Shown piece after piece: positions 10,151 through 23,900 of a DNA stretch of 64,000 bases. Within the stretch, counting starts at the first letter, position 1. Each line of letters starts with the position of its first letter. The notes under the pieces were generated by a model. That model saw only the letters and a list, made by a program, of their open reading frames with translations. It did no database searches and was not told where the DNA came from. This DNA is from Crotophaga sulcirostris (Eukaryota > Chordata > Aves > Cuculiformes > Crotophagidae): assembly GCA_013397455.1 (NCBI GenBank), contig VYZB01000190.1, positions 1,179,550 through 1,243,549 of the forward strand. Reading direction: 5' to 3'. A program made the translations under genes and the position numbers.

Positions 10151-13100
10151 ATCTCTAAGGAAGAAGGAATTTAGGCTGAGCATCTCTAGAAGATGAAGCT
10201 CAAGCAAAAGACAAGAGGCTGAGCTGATCTTCATGTAAGTCTCTTCTTCAATTCTGTACTATTGAAACCAACTCATAGAATAGGTATAGCTTTTCACTGA
10301 ACAGATAGCGTGAGCTGAGTGAACAATAGGTTGGGAAAGGTGTCTATTCACAGAGACTGTTCATTTTCTAGGGATTGAAATGGATGAGAATTCAGAAAAG
10401 GACTTTAACATTGTGCATTGTAACTTAGTCACCCTCCAGTTAAAAGCTCTTCGACAAAAACCTCTCTGACAGGGATTATTTTACACTAAGCTCTTCTGCT
10501 AACTAATAGAAACCCCTGCATCATCACACGGCAGTTCTTGCTACATAGGAAATGACCAGATATTATGTATTCTATTCTCTGCTTCAAATTCTAGTGTGTC
10601 CACAGGGTTGCATTTGTGTAGGAAACTTTTGAAATGTAGTGCCAATGTGAGGATAAACATTTGCTGTTTGTGCTACCCAGAGTATCAATATGAATATCTC
10701 ACAACACTAAACAGGTAAATTTAGGCATTTTATCCCTTCCAGATCTGTTTCCTTGCATTGCTTTGCTGCCCCATGGACTCATTTGCTCCCTCCTGATCTG
10801 GGATCATGGTTCTGAGATTTTGCCTTTCACCAAAACACTAGACTACAGTCAGGATAGGAATTTTTGGTTTTCCGTCCTTTGGATCCAGAAAAATATTCAT
10901 TAGACAGACTGATACATGCATTAGACATATAGGCATCACTAGCATGCATTACTTTGAAGCTACTTCTAACAGGATAGCAAAAAAGGGTTGTAAAAGCTAG
11001 ACCCATTAAAAACTGGAATGACAAGCTTGCAAGGAAGCAAAAGATCTGAGCAGACTCCTAAAAATACCACTTACCTATACCCCAAGGAGCTGGACAGGAT
11101 TTTGTCATGGAATTCTAATTTTCTATTCCATTTTGTGTTAACTCCAGTAATAACTATTAAGACATGCCCTGGGAATAGCAGTAATTTTTCAGTATGAAGT
11201 GCTATCCTCAGATGCAGTAACTTCTGTGCTTCATAAAGCAGGTTGAGGAACCTGTGGAATGGACCAGCAAACTCTGCCTTCATGGCTTTGGGACTGACTG
11301 AGTAGGACAGTCAGACTGCAGTACAGTGAAGACGTGGTAAGCACCTGTTGACAAATACTATCTTCTTGAGAAGTAGTTTGTCTGTACTCCTAGGAAGTGC
11401 AGGCTGCATTTTTTTTGTTTGTCCCCTAGAATTCATGGAATATATTTTTCACAATATTCTCCAAAATGCAGAGTCTTTCCCATATTTTATTTCTTTCTTC
11501 TCCTTTTGTGCTCAAGGTAACCATCAGTCTCCTGCTGTGATTCTCACTATAAAGGTGACGCTAAGGAGACATTTGTTACCAGACATCCAGCCAAGTAACC
11601 TTAGTTCACCCTTTCTCTTTCATGGTTTTCCTTCTACTACAGAATCACAAATTTCCCTTTTGCAGTTCCCCTCCCCCATCAATCCCTGGCATGCCAGCCT
11701 CTTGTAAAGAAAACTTTGTCAAAGAAATGTGTTTACTGAGAGTTTTGCCAACTGGAAGAATTCAGTACTTTTGATAGTTTTGTTATAAAGGACATTTCAG
11801 AGTGTTGCGGCATAGCAGGTATTTTCTAGGTGTTTTTTTTCCCAGCTGAAAGTATATTTCATCAGTACAAGACTATTTTTCTCAGTACAAAACTTAGAAA
11901 GGCTTCTTTTTAAGTGCAAGGCTTGGCCTTACATCAGCAAGCAAGTCCATTTAGCAGCAATAAAAACAGGGAGATAGTAACAGGGTACCAATAATGTTAA
12001 CTCCAAATACACCAGAAAAAAATTGTAAAAATATATCTATTTTGTGAATGCACCATGTTCACTAAGAAAAAAACCAGAATTTTATGGAAACTATTTTATC
12101 ATGGTGTCATTAAAACAGTGATTTCTCAATCACTCCAGAAGGGATAGACATGGGTTTTTTTTCTGGTTATGCAACACTGCAGGAGGGAGAAGATGTGACC
12201 TTTGGGGTCAATAATACCAATGGCTGTTATATTTTTATAGTATTTTTATAGTATATTTTTACATCACGTTCTCTGATGCCCTCAAAGTTTCGCCAGTAGC
12301 CCAAAGTATTTCACTACTTGCAGAGGTATAATTTTTATCACTACTCTGATACTGAGATTTTCCAAAGGAAAAGGATAGTATTTTAAAAAAAAAAAAGAAC
12401 AAAGACTTTTGAAATCAAGGATGCTGAACCATGAATAAAAAAAAAAATCACTTGTTACTTTCCTCATCTTAGAATTCTTAAGTGTTCAGGGCTACCTCTT
12501 ATCTTCATCATCAGTTGGTTTCAGGATAACTTAAGAAATACTTAACAACTTAAAGATAGTCTCTGAGGATCACTCCTGGCATCAGACTGGACAATTCTAG
12601 CGCAGAGAACTTATCAAGACTGAGAAGCAGAAGGACACAGAGGTTAACAGATGTGTCAGAGGTAGGCCTGTTTAGAAGCAGACATCTAGCTTGGTAGACA
12701 CTCTGGGATTACTAAAAGGACAGTGGAATGCAGTGGGAACTGATAGAAATCACAAGCAGACAAGTGTTACTGTCAGAAAGAAGGCTCATTTGAAATTGCT
12801 CTCCCTGTCCTCTGGCATGTTTCACCACCATCGGCCATGGCATAACTTCAATTATCCTAAAAGCTGTGTTTTCTTAGACCACACTTCCAACTAGATGGAG
12901 CTTTTTCACCTGCAGAATTAAAAGAAAACCTATTGCCTCAGGATAGCCTGAATGTGACTTCTTCTTATCTCCAAGTCACTGCTGTGTGGAATGATCCAAA
13001 CTGCTTTTGCTCTAGTTCTCTGAAACTGAAGAATGCTTCTTTTTTTCTGAAATTAACTCTCACTGCCCCCAGTTATGCCTCCTCTGTCACAATCAAAATG

Positions 13101-13484
13101 GTGATTTTTTTCCCCCACTTTCCACACATGGGCTTGCTTCTATGTCTTTCTGCACCTGTCCCACAGATTTCTGAAAGCAACCCAGTATGAAAGGGCTCAA
13201 CAGAATTGCATGCAGTTAAAAGTTGGAAGTTGAATGAGCTGCTAATCTCAGACTGCCTATTTTTATTCTGTTGTTTGCAACAGTCTTTTTCTTCCCCTCT
13301 CCACTTCCTTGGTTTTCAAATTATTTATTCAATCCCACAGATTCTAGTTTTGTGTATTTGCTCTTTGAGAACAGTACAGAATCATTTTATTCAGCAGTGG
13401 AAATTTTTATTTTGAACAGTTTTAGAAAAATCCTCTAAGAGCATCCTGAGGACAGGTAGCCATTAAGATTGATTGCTTAGGGAT
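10151..13484. other. FUT9 intron, unannotated sequence
   Basis: No repeat family, RNA gene or supported reading frame was recognised. Short A or T runs (for example 12384-12396 and 12438-12448) and a small duplicated ATTTTTATAGT at 12231-12252 are the only structures noticed. Confidence 0.55.
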
Positions 13485-13612
13485 GGTGCTGAACCTATTA
13501 CCAGAGGCTGTTAAGAACAGGTTAAACAGGCACCACTCAGCAATGAGAGATCAGATTCTGCCCCCAGGTCCTGGGGCTGGGCTAGATAACCTCACTTGAT
13601 TCCTTCCAGCCT
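13485..13612 (+). mobile_element. old CR1-type LINE 3' end
   Basis: The segment follows the order of the conserved 3' end of an old amniote CR1 group. It has GAGGCTGTTAAGAACAGGTTAAACA (a 'Phe-Lys-Asn-Arg-Leu-Asp' coding remnant), then CACCACTCAGCAATG, then CCTGGGGCTGGGCTAGATAACCTC, then a TTCCTTCCAGCC block. It is heavily diverged and has no intact tail octamers. I infer an ancient, 5'-truncated copy older than the other CR1s in this window. Confidence 0.65.
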
Positions 13613-13859
13613 TGTGCTCAGAGATAATATTGAACACAGATTCTTGTAAAATGCACCTAATAAAACCACAAATTGGCAGTCTAAAACCGCAAAGAATTGC
13701 TAAATAAATCAGTAAAGAAGTCCCCAATCTTGAAATTGTCTTGCAAACTACGAAATAGCCATGCTGTATACAGTGAAATTGTAAAGAAAACTGAAAGATT
13801 GCATGGACAACAACAACAACAAAATCCCTGATTTCAAAGGCAAAACCTAAAGCTTCCTG

Positions 13860-14291
13860 TCAATTGCTAGCTGGGGTACTGCTGCTTTTTTGAGAATCTC
13901 TGAACCTTGTCCCCTCAGGCCTTGCTGAAGAAAACCCTATTCTCGGCTCCCTTCTCCCAGCTGCTGTGCAACACACAGTGTGCTGCTGTGGCTCAGCAGC
14001 CCCCAGCCTTCCCCTGTTCTTGTCATCTCTCCTCCCTTCCCTACAGCAGTCACATGCTGTCACTCTCCAGCTGCTTAGGCAACAGCTCAGTGGTTCCTTT
14101 CTGTGATCCAGCTGTACAGCAAAAGGCATTAGCCAGGGATGCAGAGTCTTGCAGAATAACAGAGGGAAGTGGCTACGGCAAAAAAAAAAAAATTGGAGTA
14201 GCGCGATCTCTACTTCCACTGCCACATTTGAAAAAAAAAAGAGAAGTAGAATTATCCCAAAATCCTATCTGCAGACAATCTGGCATTAGTA
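13860..14291. other. locally GC-richer segment, origin not recognised
   Basis: This stretch beside the LTR is visibly richer in C and G than its surroundings and keeps open frames of 121 and 151 codons on opposite strands. Neither predicted peptide resembles a family I know, and the plus-strand frame runs into the LTR. It may be a diverged repeat or a flank of the ERV insertion. It is not annotated as a gene. Confidence 0.4.
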
Positions 14292-14836
14292 TGTCATGGG
14301 TTAATCCCAGCTGGAAACCAAGCACCACACAGCCACTCGATCAGCCCCCCACAGTGGGATAGGGGAGAGAATCAGATGGGTAAAAGTAAGACAGCTCGTG
14401 GGTTGGGATAAAGGCAGTTTAATAATTAAAGCAAAAGCCGTGCACAGCAGCAAAGAAAAACAAGGAATTCATTCATTACTTGCCATCATGAGGCAGGTGC
14501 TCAGCCATCTCCAGGAAAGCAGGATTCCATCTCACGTAATGTTTACTTGGGAAGACATAACTCCAAACACCCCCTGCCCCTTCCTTCTTGTTCCCTTAAC
14601 TTTATATGTTACGTACGACATCATATGGTATGTAATATCCATTTAGTCAGTGGGGATCAGCTGTCCCAGCTGTGTCCCAGCTTCTTGTGAAACCCCACTC
14701 ACTGGTGGGGTGAGAAGCAGAAAAGGCCTTGATTCTGTGTGGACATTGCCCAGCAGTAATGAAAACATCCCTGTATTACCACACTATTTTCAGCACAAAT
14801 CCAAAACGTAGCCCCATACCAGTCTGAACCAGCACA
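14292..14836. mobile_element. avian ERV solo LTR (ERVL-like, TguLTR5-type)
   Basis: Begins TGTCATGGGTTAATCCCAGC, with the block AAGCACCACACAGCCACTCG next. Then come CCCCCCACAGTGGGATAGGGGAGAGAATC and a version of 'AACTCGTGGGTTGAGATAAAGACAGTTTAATA' (here GCTCGTGGGTTGGGATAAAGGCAGTTTAATAA in two pieces). Later blocks follow: GACATCATATGGTATGTAATATCC, GTCAGCTGTCC-like, the GTGTCCCAGCTTCTTGTG block, and an end near CTGAACCAGCACA at about 14836. The order of blocks matches the avian LTR family. No matching target-site duplication is evident and no gag, pol or env sequence adjoins it, so it looks like a solo LTR. The subfamily name is from memory. Confidence 0.8.
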
Positions 14837-17800
14837 AGCGTTGGGACACCCCACTTCACACTGCACCTGTACCACTTCATAATTATAAGCTTTCAGATTT
14901 GTCTCAGAGGCAAAATGAATTCACTCAGTTCCCTCCCTGGCACAACTGGAAACTATATGCACGCAAAGCTATCAAAAACCTCAGCAGCACTGCCAGTGTT
15001 GGTAACATGCAGAGACAGGACCCTTTTTACCTTAATTTCCACGATGACTTGTCCACACCACAGCTAGTTTATGACCGAGAACATTCTGTGAAAGGGATGC
15101 TCGCTTTCCATACTATGCCTGCTACAGAAAAGGGAGTTCTTCACTACAGCAGCTTAGTAGCAAACTTTATCTGTCTTGCCAGGAAAGTGCTTTTTATCTT
15201 CCTGAAGATAAAGTTCATTCTAGCTATGCAGCATAAGCCAGTTCACACTTCTAAAAAGGCTCTGCATCAAATGAAGCTGATCAAATAAAAGCTGCTCCAG
15301 AAGCAAGTGGTCTCTTTCTCACTTCTTTCTATGTGGTTTGGGGACAGCAAACTGCTGTTCTATCTGATTCTGCCAGAACTGCAGAAAGGGCTCTTCAGTA
15401 GCTTTGTGGCTGGATTGTAAAACTGCAGCCAACCAGCTGAAATACTAATAACATATCTGCACAAGCTATGTGTTTGTGATGGCCACCAGTCAATCAGAAA
15501 GCTCTAGTTAACTCATAGTAGCTGTGAAAACTGTGTGACGTAAGCCAGGAAGAGATGGGGCATAAAGTGTCAGAAGAATAATCATGGGCTTTGCTGTGCA
15601 TGTGTGCTAAATTCCACGTCCCAGAATCACAGTTGGTTCTGGCTGATTCCATAGTATACAGTTCCCTAGTACAGTGGAAAAACACCTCTCCATGGAAAAC
15701 ACAAAAAAACAGAATTAGAAAAGAGCAGAAGATGCCTGCTTGTAATAGCAAACACTTACTGCAGGGGACATTACTTCAGTAGCAAAGTAGGACTTGTGGA
15801 GCCCTAAGCACCAGCTGTTTGTGTAGATATGATTAGAGGCTGTGTGCAGTAGTGACACTGCTGAATCTTGCTGCATAGGCAAGCTTGGAAATTTTAGCTG
15901 GGATTTAATGCTGCTTTTTTTTGCAGACACAAGTGCATATATCTTGAGGGTTCTGCCAGTGGCACCACAACTCCGGAGACAGCTCTGTAGCCTAGAAAGA
16001 AAGCCTGAGAGGCCTCTAAAAGTACCATAAAATCCTCATAATCTGATTTTTACTTAACATTTCACTTCTCTGCCTGCCTAGCACCTTTTCCTTAAGAAAC
16101 TCATTATGCCTCTGGGTTTGGGATCTGTACTGATGCAGCTATTTTTATAGGATGCAGGTCAGTGTTCTTGCTTTAATTTGCAAAGTCTTAACTGCTACAG
16201 ATACTAGTTGCCAGAGAGACAACAACTGTCCTAGAGAGAAAAGGGAGTAACTGAAGTGTGCAAATCGGTTGCAATCTGCTCGATGGCTGAAAGGGAGAAT
16301 GGCATCTACCATTACAGTCAGAAGGAAAGTAGAGAAGAGGGGTGATGATTTATAGGTCTGGTTTTTGAAATATACTCATATTCTTTGAAAAGAAGACCTT
16401 TTTCCCTCTAACATGGTGGAAGGATGGACATTGGTTTTAGAAATCCAGCCAACTGAACTGGATTTCTTGACTATTCTGAATAAAGAATACTAAGTAAGTA
16501 AGTGTTTGTCAACAGGCCTAATGATGGCCAAAAGTCCTCATCCAGGTTCAGTTGCTTGTTGTCTAAATGACTTGAACAGAGCTCTGCACTGCTCACTTTC
16601 ACAAAAGAACAGCAGTTACTCAAAGCTCCAGGTGAGAGTATGTGTATAGAGAATACAAACCCTTCACATCGTAAGATGCTGAGCGCCAAAAATGATGGTT
16701 GCTTCTTTTCCATCTGAGAAAAGTACAATTCAAGTAAGCTATGTAATGTAGAGCACTCGTGAGTGTATGGACATCAGCAAGAAATTAATGGACAACTGGA
16801 AGAGTAGCACCAATCATTTTCCCAATGCGCACTAAGTGCTATTTTTTCAAGGTGACTTGTCTTGGCAGTGCTAAATGTTTCAAAGAAAAAGGCTGGTAAG
16901 TGTAAGATAGAAGGTGATTGTTAAACAGGACTCTGAAATGAAGTGCTTTGTCTTGCTGCAGCAAACTGGTTAGGAAGTCACTATAAAGATTAGCCAAGTT
17001 TGGAGACTGAAAAAGGAACAGAGAACTTTTAAGAGTCCAATCCAAGTGGCTTCTAAGCCATGCACAGAGATAAAGAGCAAAAGTCACACAAAGTCAATTC
17101 AGAATAATTAATAACAATATTATAAGAATTTTAAACACATGCACACACACAAACAAAAACATAATCCTCCAAAACCTAAACCATTAAACAACAAGAATGA
17201 AAGCATATTTTAAATAGAATATATGTTAGATAGTATATATTATAAAAAAAACAAAAATAATCCCTAAGCCTCTCAAACTGCACACTCCTCTGAGAAAAAA
17301 AATCACAGTAGAGAGAGAGCACTAGTTAATTTCTTGGAGTATCTCTTTGTGTGTATAACAATAGGAAGAGCAGAGAGCTGGAACTAGTAGTATAACAAGC
17401 TGAGATAGACAAAGATTAAAAAAAAGTCACTGAAAAGACATTTTCTGTAGAAAAGTAAAAAAAATTAATAAAAAAATCCTTCAGAAAAAAAATAGCAAAT
17501 ACATAATATGAATGAGTTGAAGAAAAAATACTCTGAAAAAAACTTCCAGTAGTTACAAACATTTACGTGTTCTAAGATGTTTTCTTGTTACTACTACTGC
17601 AGAGATCATACTTCATTTGAAAAGACTCATGCTACCTGCTGTTTCTTAGTTTATTGTCTTCCTTTTATGCTTATTTAAAAGAGAAGTTAAATATTTGCAG
17701 TGTAAGTTAAAGTAGTTCATTCTGATGCTCAGTTACTAGGTTTTACTGTCATACATCATTCTACTCTTAATAGAGCAAAAATTCCATAATGAATTAATAA

Positions 17801-20682
17801 AATTTTTAACACTACAGTAAGAAGTAAATGTAAAATTATTTACTCTATCTTGAAAATGCAGTTTGCCAAGTAGTCTTTTTCCCATGGTAAGGTTTGCAGC
17901 CCATAGCCTTTCTCTGTTACAATCCTAATGTACGTATCAAAAAGAGATATTAAAACAAGGGAAAGAAAAATTTTTCATTTGCTTCTATTACATGAGGAAG
18001 ACACTATATAGCCATCTTACTCAGAAAGACACTTTCTAAAGAGAGTCAGCAGAGATAGCTAGGATGAAGTACAATGAGAAAGAGAGCGACCAAGGGAAAT
18101 AAATTGGAAAAGAGTAAAAAAAGGAGCTATATATGAGGTCAGCAGCACTCTATTTAATCTGTATTCCTCTCCTTTAAGGACACTGGTGTAAAGAAGAAGG
18201 ATGGCAGGCAGTTGCCTCTGCAAACAGTTTGTGAATCCCTGCAGTTAACACAGCTTAGCAAAGGCTGGTAGGACTAATTTGAGGACAAGAATGATGGGGC
18301 ATCTAAACCCCTAGTTGATTAGGCTACCCCAACAGGCACTACTAGTAGCGCTCAGGGGAACTGCCTGTATCTGGCTCTGAAACTGCCACCCTAAAAAAAA
18401 CTCTGTTCATTTTTCCTCTTAATGCTGGTCATGTTTAAACTCTCTCTGGCTCTTTGTCTTTCAGCCTCCTGTGCACTTAGCAGCCTGGTCCCAGCACATC
18501 CCCAGAAGGGGCTCATTCTTCATGGGGAAGGGCTATTCAAAATCGATAAACTAGCTATTCCCCTAGCTCTCAGCCCTGAGGATGTAGATACGCCTGCAGG
18601 AGCAGACTCCATCTTAAATGCAGTGGTAGCAGCAGCTTTTTGTTTGTCTGATCTTAAAGAAACAGGCACAGGATGAAGTTCTTTTATGCAGCAATTGAAG
18701 TGAAATATCACCTATTAAATATGAATCCTACTTCAGCCTGAAGTTATTCAGACCTAAATATTTCATTTTCCTTAAAGATTTACTACTTCATAGGTGGAAA
18801 TAGCTATTGCTTTTAAAATGTTTGAAGAGCTCTAGGATTAGAGGCAAAGAATTCTTTTCTCCTTATTGGTGCACTAGCAGCTAATGGAAACATCAGTATT
18901 TTCCCTTGACCTCTTTCTACCTATCTCTTGCATATTGAGTCCCTAATGACTTTTGCCTGGGGACACATCTGCAGTAGATGTTGGAGTCCTTCCCTGTGCA
19001 GCTTAAAACCCTGTAAAGGGAAAGTGGCAGAGAGGCTTCAAATCTTCTTTGTCGGGAAGATCACAAAACCAGATCCGTGTTTTGGGTGAACCCTCCTCCG
19101 TCTGTGTTTCAAAAAGTGCAATTCCCCAATTTCTTCATATAAGAAAGAGGTTAGCTCCCTGATCTCAAGGAAGGAATCCCAGCTCCAAATCCCAAGAATG
19201 ACTCATTCCTTCAGAGCACTGGATGTGCCTTGGTGAGGGACTGAGGAAGACACACTCCAGTTCTTTTCTTGGCAGCCTCTTCCACTGCTTGTGTTGTGTG
19301 TCTCCATCCTGAGGTGTTTAAGTAATTTCCTGCGTTGGGTAGGTGGTCTAGGCACCCTAACTAGGCTTTTGGGCTAGTGGCTAGCAATGCTAATACTTTG
19401 TGCACAAGCTGGTTTTTGAGTGTAGCTTTTGGTCTGTATGATCAGATGTAGTCAGATGTCACACAAAACAAAGATGAAAATAACATAAAGTCTCCCTCCC
19501 AGTCAAACTACATGGGACTTCTACTAGAACATATATACCATAAGTTATCATAAAGGGAGTGAAATCAAAAGCAATAATAATAACACTGGGAAAATTTGAT
19601 CTTACTGACCAGCATCTTGGTCTGATGAAGGAAAATACAGTTTTGCCAGGGCAATTAGAGTCTGGTGGTGCGTAACAAGTTTCATATATGGGGCAGAGAA
19701 CAAAGTGGTAGAAGGACTTCCTGGCTGTTCCATCAGATTAACTTGAGTTTAGTTGATTTGCATTTAATTTGTGTTGAGTGTAAATAACTTTCTATCTAAT
19801 TTTTGACACCTGTAGCATGAGACTAATGACATTTTCCCTCCTTGAATAAAATACTTTAAAATCTACAACTTAAAAGTACCATGCAAGCAAAATAAAATGC
19901 TGCCCTTGTAATAACAATAATTCCATTTCTGAAATGCCTTCTCTTAAAGATTCTTTTGACCTTTTCCAAGCATTAATGGAGTTTTAATCATGGCACTGTG
20001 AGAAAATTATTACTGAAACTGTTTTATGGGGAGTAAAGGAGGGGTGGAAACAAAGTCTCAGAAAAATAAAGTGATTTCCACAATATCATAAAGATTTTAA
20101 CTGGTATTTGACAATGATGACTTCAATTTACACGAGAATGGTTGAGTCTTTGGGATAGAATATTTTCCTTCAAACAAGTGTCACCAGAAACTAGTCATGT
20201 CACGTTTATTCAGATCAGATATCTCTGGCATGTATCTTTGTTTCAAGACTCTGAAAACACATCCTAATCTTCCTGATTGTAGTAAGTTAGTAAAGGGAAA
20301 TGTAAGATTTAATCTGATTTAAGTCAATAACCCCTTGATCTGTACAATAAGAAAAAACACAATCTTTTTTCAGAACTATAGTTGAAACTCTGTCAGCAAA
20401 GCTGGATTTACTGAAACACAAGAAGTATCAGAGATGAAATCTTGTTCACAGAAACACTGGAAAACCTATTAATTCCAGTATGCTTAGGGTTTTTGGTCTT
20501 TCAGTTGATTGCAGAAACATGTAAGAAGCGAGAAAAAAGAGCTCGAAAGCTTATCCTTTGTGACTACAGTTAACTTACAAATGAAAAACCTAAGGTAACT
20601 TAGGAGACAGCAAGACAGATGTAAGTCAGAGCTCAGGGAATCTAAATGCTGAAACAAGTAACAAATAACAAAACCTCTCCCT
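14837..20682. other. FUT9 intron, unannotated sequence
   Basis: No repeat family or gene was recognised. Open frames such as 14899-15288 (129 codons, non-ATG start) have no known domain. The segment 17100-17560 is very A-rich. The rest is ordinary AT-rich intron. Confidence 0.5.
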
Positions 20683-20946
20683 TATACACACATATACACA
20701 TAATCTGAGTGATTTAATCACCTATTTTGTTTGTCAGTTTTCATACCTGCAACATTTTATATATACTCACATATATACATACACACACATATATATAAAC
20801 ATCCTATTTATGTGGTATTTATATGCCACTTCATTTCTTAAATTTCCTGAAATCTCTCTGATCAGTTCTGCTTTATATTTCTTTGTAGTATCAATATCCT
20901 TATATACATTTATATGTATGTAACTATATACACATACACATATATG
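20683..20946. repeat. interrupted TA/CA dinucleotide-rich region
   Basis: Three blocks of alternating purine-pyrimidine sequence (about 20683-20704, 20757-20800 and 20900-20946) consist of ATATAC, ACACAC and TATATG units separated by normal sequence. It is a degenerate microsatellite cluster. Confidence 0.85.
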
Positions 20947-23900
20947 ATTATGGATGTACAGGAAACTACTGCCCAGCCTGCTGAATGTGGGCAGGAGATG
21001 TTGTCCTAATGAGATGCACTACTGCTTTGCAATCTGACAGCAGGTGCAGAAGGCAATGGAGCGACTACTGCTGCCACACTGGCAAATAGGAGGCAGAGAC
21101 ACAGAGCACTGAATTCACTGAGGCACTGAACCAGGCAGGGGGAGATGGGAAGAGGAGGTGGTAAGTGGAGACAGGGATTATTATTATATGAGAAATAAAA
21201 TCTTTTTCTATCTTATATACCTTAACCCTTTTATCAGAAAAGACATGAGAGAGCATTGCGCTCAAACTGTTCCTTCAGCAAGAAGCACAGCAGCAGGCTG
21301 AATGCTGCAATCCTGAAGATTATTTACAGCACCAGTTGCATGAGATGTCTGTATACATATCTGGAGATGGGACATCTGTCTTTAGACTTCTGGAAAAATT
21401 CTAGCAAAAAAGAGAAGGCAGTGGCTCATACTAGGATGCGGATGAAATATGTCATGGGGGAATGGGATGGATTTACTCAAGAATCTTTCTTAATAAGTAA
21501 ACAAGCATGTTTATTGACACAGTTGATATGAATACAAAGCTTTAAAGATAAAGGATTCTTAAAATCCAATTTACTTTTCATTCATAATCTCTTCCTTTTT
21601 GCATTTTCCATGTCAGCAATGATTACTAGCTTAATTTTTTATTCCCAGTCAGTTTCTTTCAAGTTTTCTGTGCTTTTGGGTTTTGAGTCATGAGTATGAC
21701 AAATATGATAATTGTTTTCAACCAGCTCTTTCTAGTGGATTAATTTTAACTGCCAATAAAAAGGTCTAAGATTTATGAATATAATCTTAAAAGAAAAAAA
21801 AAATTCTAAGGACATTTTAAAATAAACTCTTTCAGTGTTTTTTTTCTATATATCTTTTGTTTATTTTCTGAGTTATTATTTCCAGGTTCCTATGTCATGC
21901 CTTAGCATTTGTTTTTGTTATTTATTGTTCTAAAATTATTGTTTGCAATGTCAAAAGGGAAGATTAAAATGTAAGTAGAATACATGGGAATTTATTCTAT
22001 TTAAACTCTTCTGTACTCATAAAGTAGTTGTTTTGCTTTGTTCTGCATGTGAGAATGGGAGGAGGATGACCTGAGCACGTACATATGATTTGTTTCCTTA
22101 ACACAGCTGAGACGAGCTGTCTGGCTGGGAAAATGTACCTTCAGCTTATGTGTAGGATCAGGCTCTTACTGACCTGCTCCTACTGCAGCACCTTCAGCAA
22201 CAGAGAGGGTTTCTTTTGCAGAGTTGTATTCATATTGCAGACTGATTCACCACTAGAGAAACTTTGGCCAAATCAGAACAAGGCAGGCATTGTATGAATA
22301 CATATGAAGACAGGAGTAGATTTCTAACTCAGTCTTTGGTGTTCATTATGGGATAATCAGCAGGTGGCAGCTAATGTGTGGTTACGTAATAGATAAATAC
22401 ACCATATATAATATACATATTATGTATTTTCCTTCCTTTAAACAACTAGAACAAAAAATTGCTTGTTTCAAATTGTCAGAAGCCAGAAACACTCATTAGA
22501 AACCAGAGGTTGAAAACCTAGCAGTGAGTCATTTCTACCTTATGTCAATCACTTCAAGCACATATTTGAAAAGATTTCATGATTTTATTTCTTGGATGAT
22601 GAAGGAGTGGCAGAGAAGATGTAGTTGCTGGTGGCCACTGGCAGTGCAGAGGAAAACGTACATAGTATGTTATGAAGTAGATGGCCCTTTATAAAGTGTG
22701 AGAACCATTTCAGGATGCTGTAGGAGTTCTGTCTGTTTTGGAAGCCCTCTTGCTGAACACAGGCAGGGTTCATGTTGCAGGACCCCAGAGTGTCCAGCCT
22801 TCACCTTGTTTCGGAGCTGAATATCCTCATGAATATTCTGGGGCAGTTTTGAAACAAAGACTGATGACTTCTAAGAAAAGAAAATAGTTTGTGCACCCCT
22901 AAATCTTTTCAAGAACTGAACCATCAGACAGTGAGGGGAAGCAGTCAGAGAAACACTTTCAGAATTGAAGTAGGAGTCCAAAGAAGGTGACTAATGCAGA
23001 CAATGACCACAACAACAAAAGCACGAGAATAATTAACTATGCTTGATTTTTTTTTTGTAATCTCAACAGTAAAATATTCTGACCTGGTATGTTTGTCAAA
23101 GGAGCAGAAATAACCTGACATATTAGCTGTATGTCTAATAGTATATTAGCATAGTTAGTGTATCTGCAAGTTATTTCTGTGCTTGTTTGTAGTTCCTAGT
23201 GAGCTCCCAATGACATCTGTTATTAGCAACTGATATGACAGATGAGGAAGACTGCATTTAAAGATCAGAGCAGTACTTTTAAAAATTGAGTTACCATAGA
23301 TTTTTAGAGATGTAACTACATGCAGAATACTTTTTCTATATTCCAAATAATGTAATATTAACAGGAAAATACAGTTTTCCAGGTACTTACAAAATATTTA
23401 GAAAATTCCTTACAGTTTAAAGGAAGTCCTTCTGCTTTAAGCTGTTTGCTTGAATGCCAAGCAAGCATTTATTCCATATGTCCATGGTGTAATTTAAATG
23501 GAAAGTAGAAGATTACTTAACAGAACTTGTGTGCGATTGACAGATATTGGAATTTGACTGCACTTCTGTGCTATTTAAGATGATAACAAATGAAATGTGC
23601 ACACCTGGAAAAGCTAGTTTTGGATGGATGACCTTTACTTGCTGATGAAAGTAAAATGAAATAAATTACATTTCAGCCTCTCTGAAACTGGTGTATAATG
23701 CTGAACTGAACTGTAAGTATTTCACTAGGAGACTCCTAATAGGTTCTCAAAGATTTTTACTTTTTTTTTCTAAATAGAGAATAAAATATGATAATCTCCC
23801 AGGAGACTTCTGGAAAGATATTTTAAATTGTCATTTTGTGCAAGGAAGCAAGACAGAGTTTTGCAGAGCTGATGTGTTGATAATACGATTGCTTTAGCTA

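Noticed and set aside
13907..14362. 151-codon plus-strand frame
   Set aside because: It crosses into the LTR, overlaps another frame on the other strand and shows no domain, so it is composition-driven.
14899..15288. 129-codon open frame just right of the ERV LTR, considered as a possible retroviral remnant
   Set aside because: No gag, pol or env motif is visible, the start is non-ATG, and it lies outside the LTR edge.
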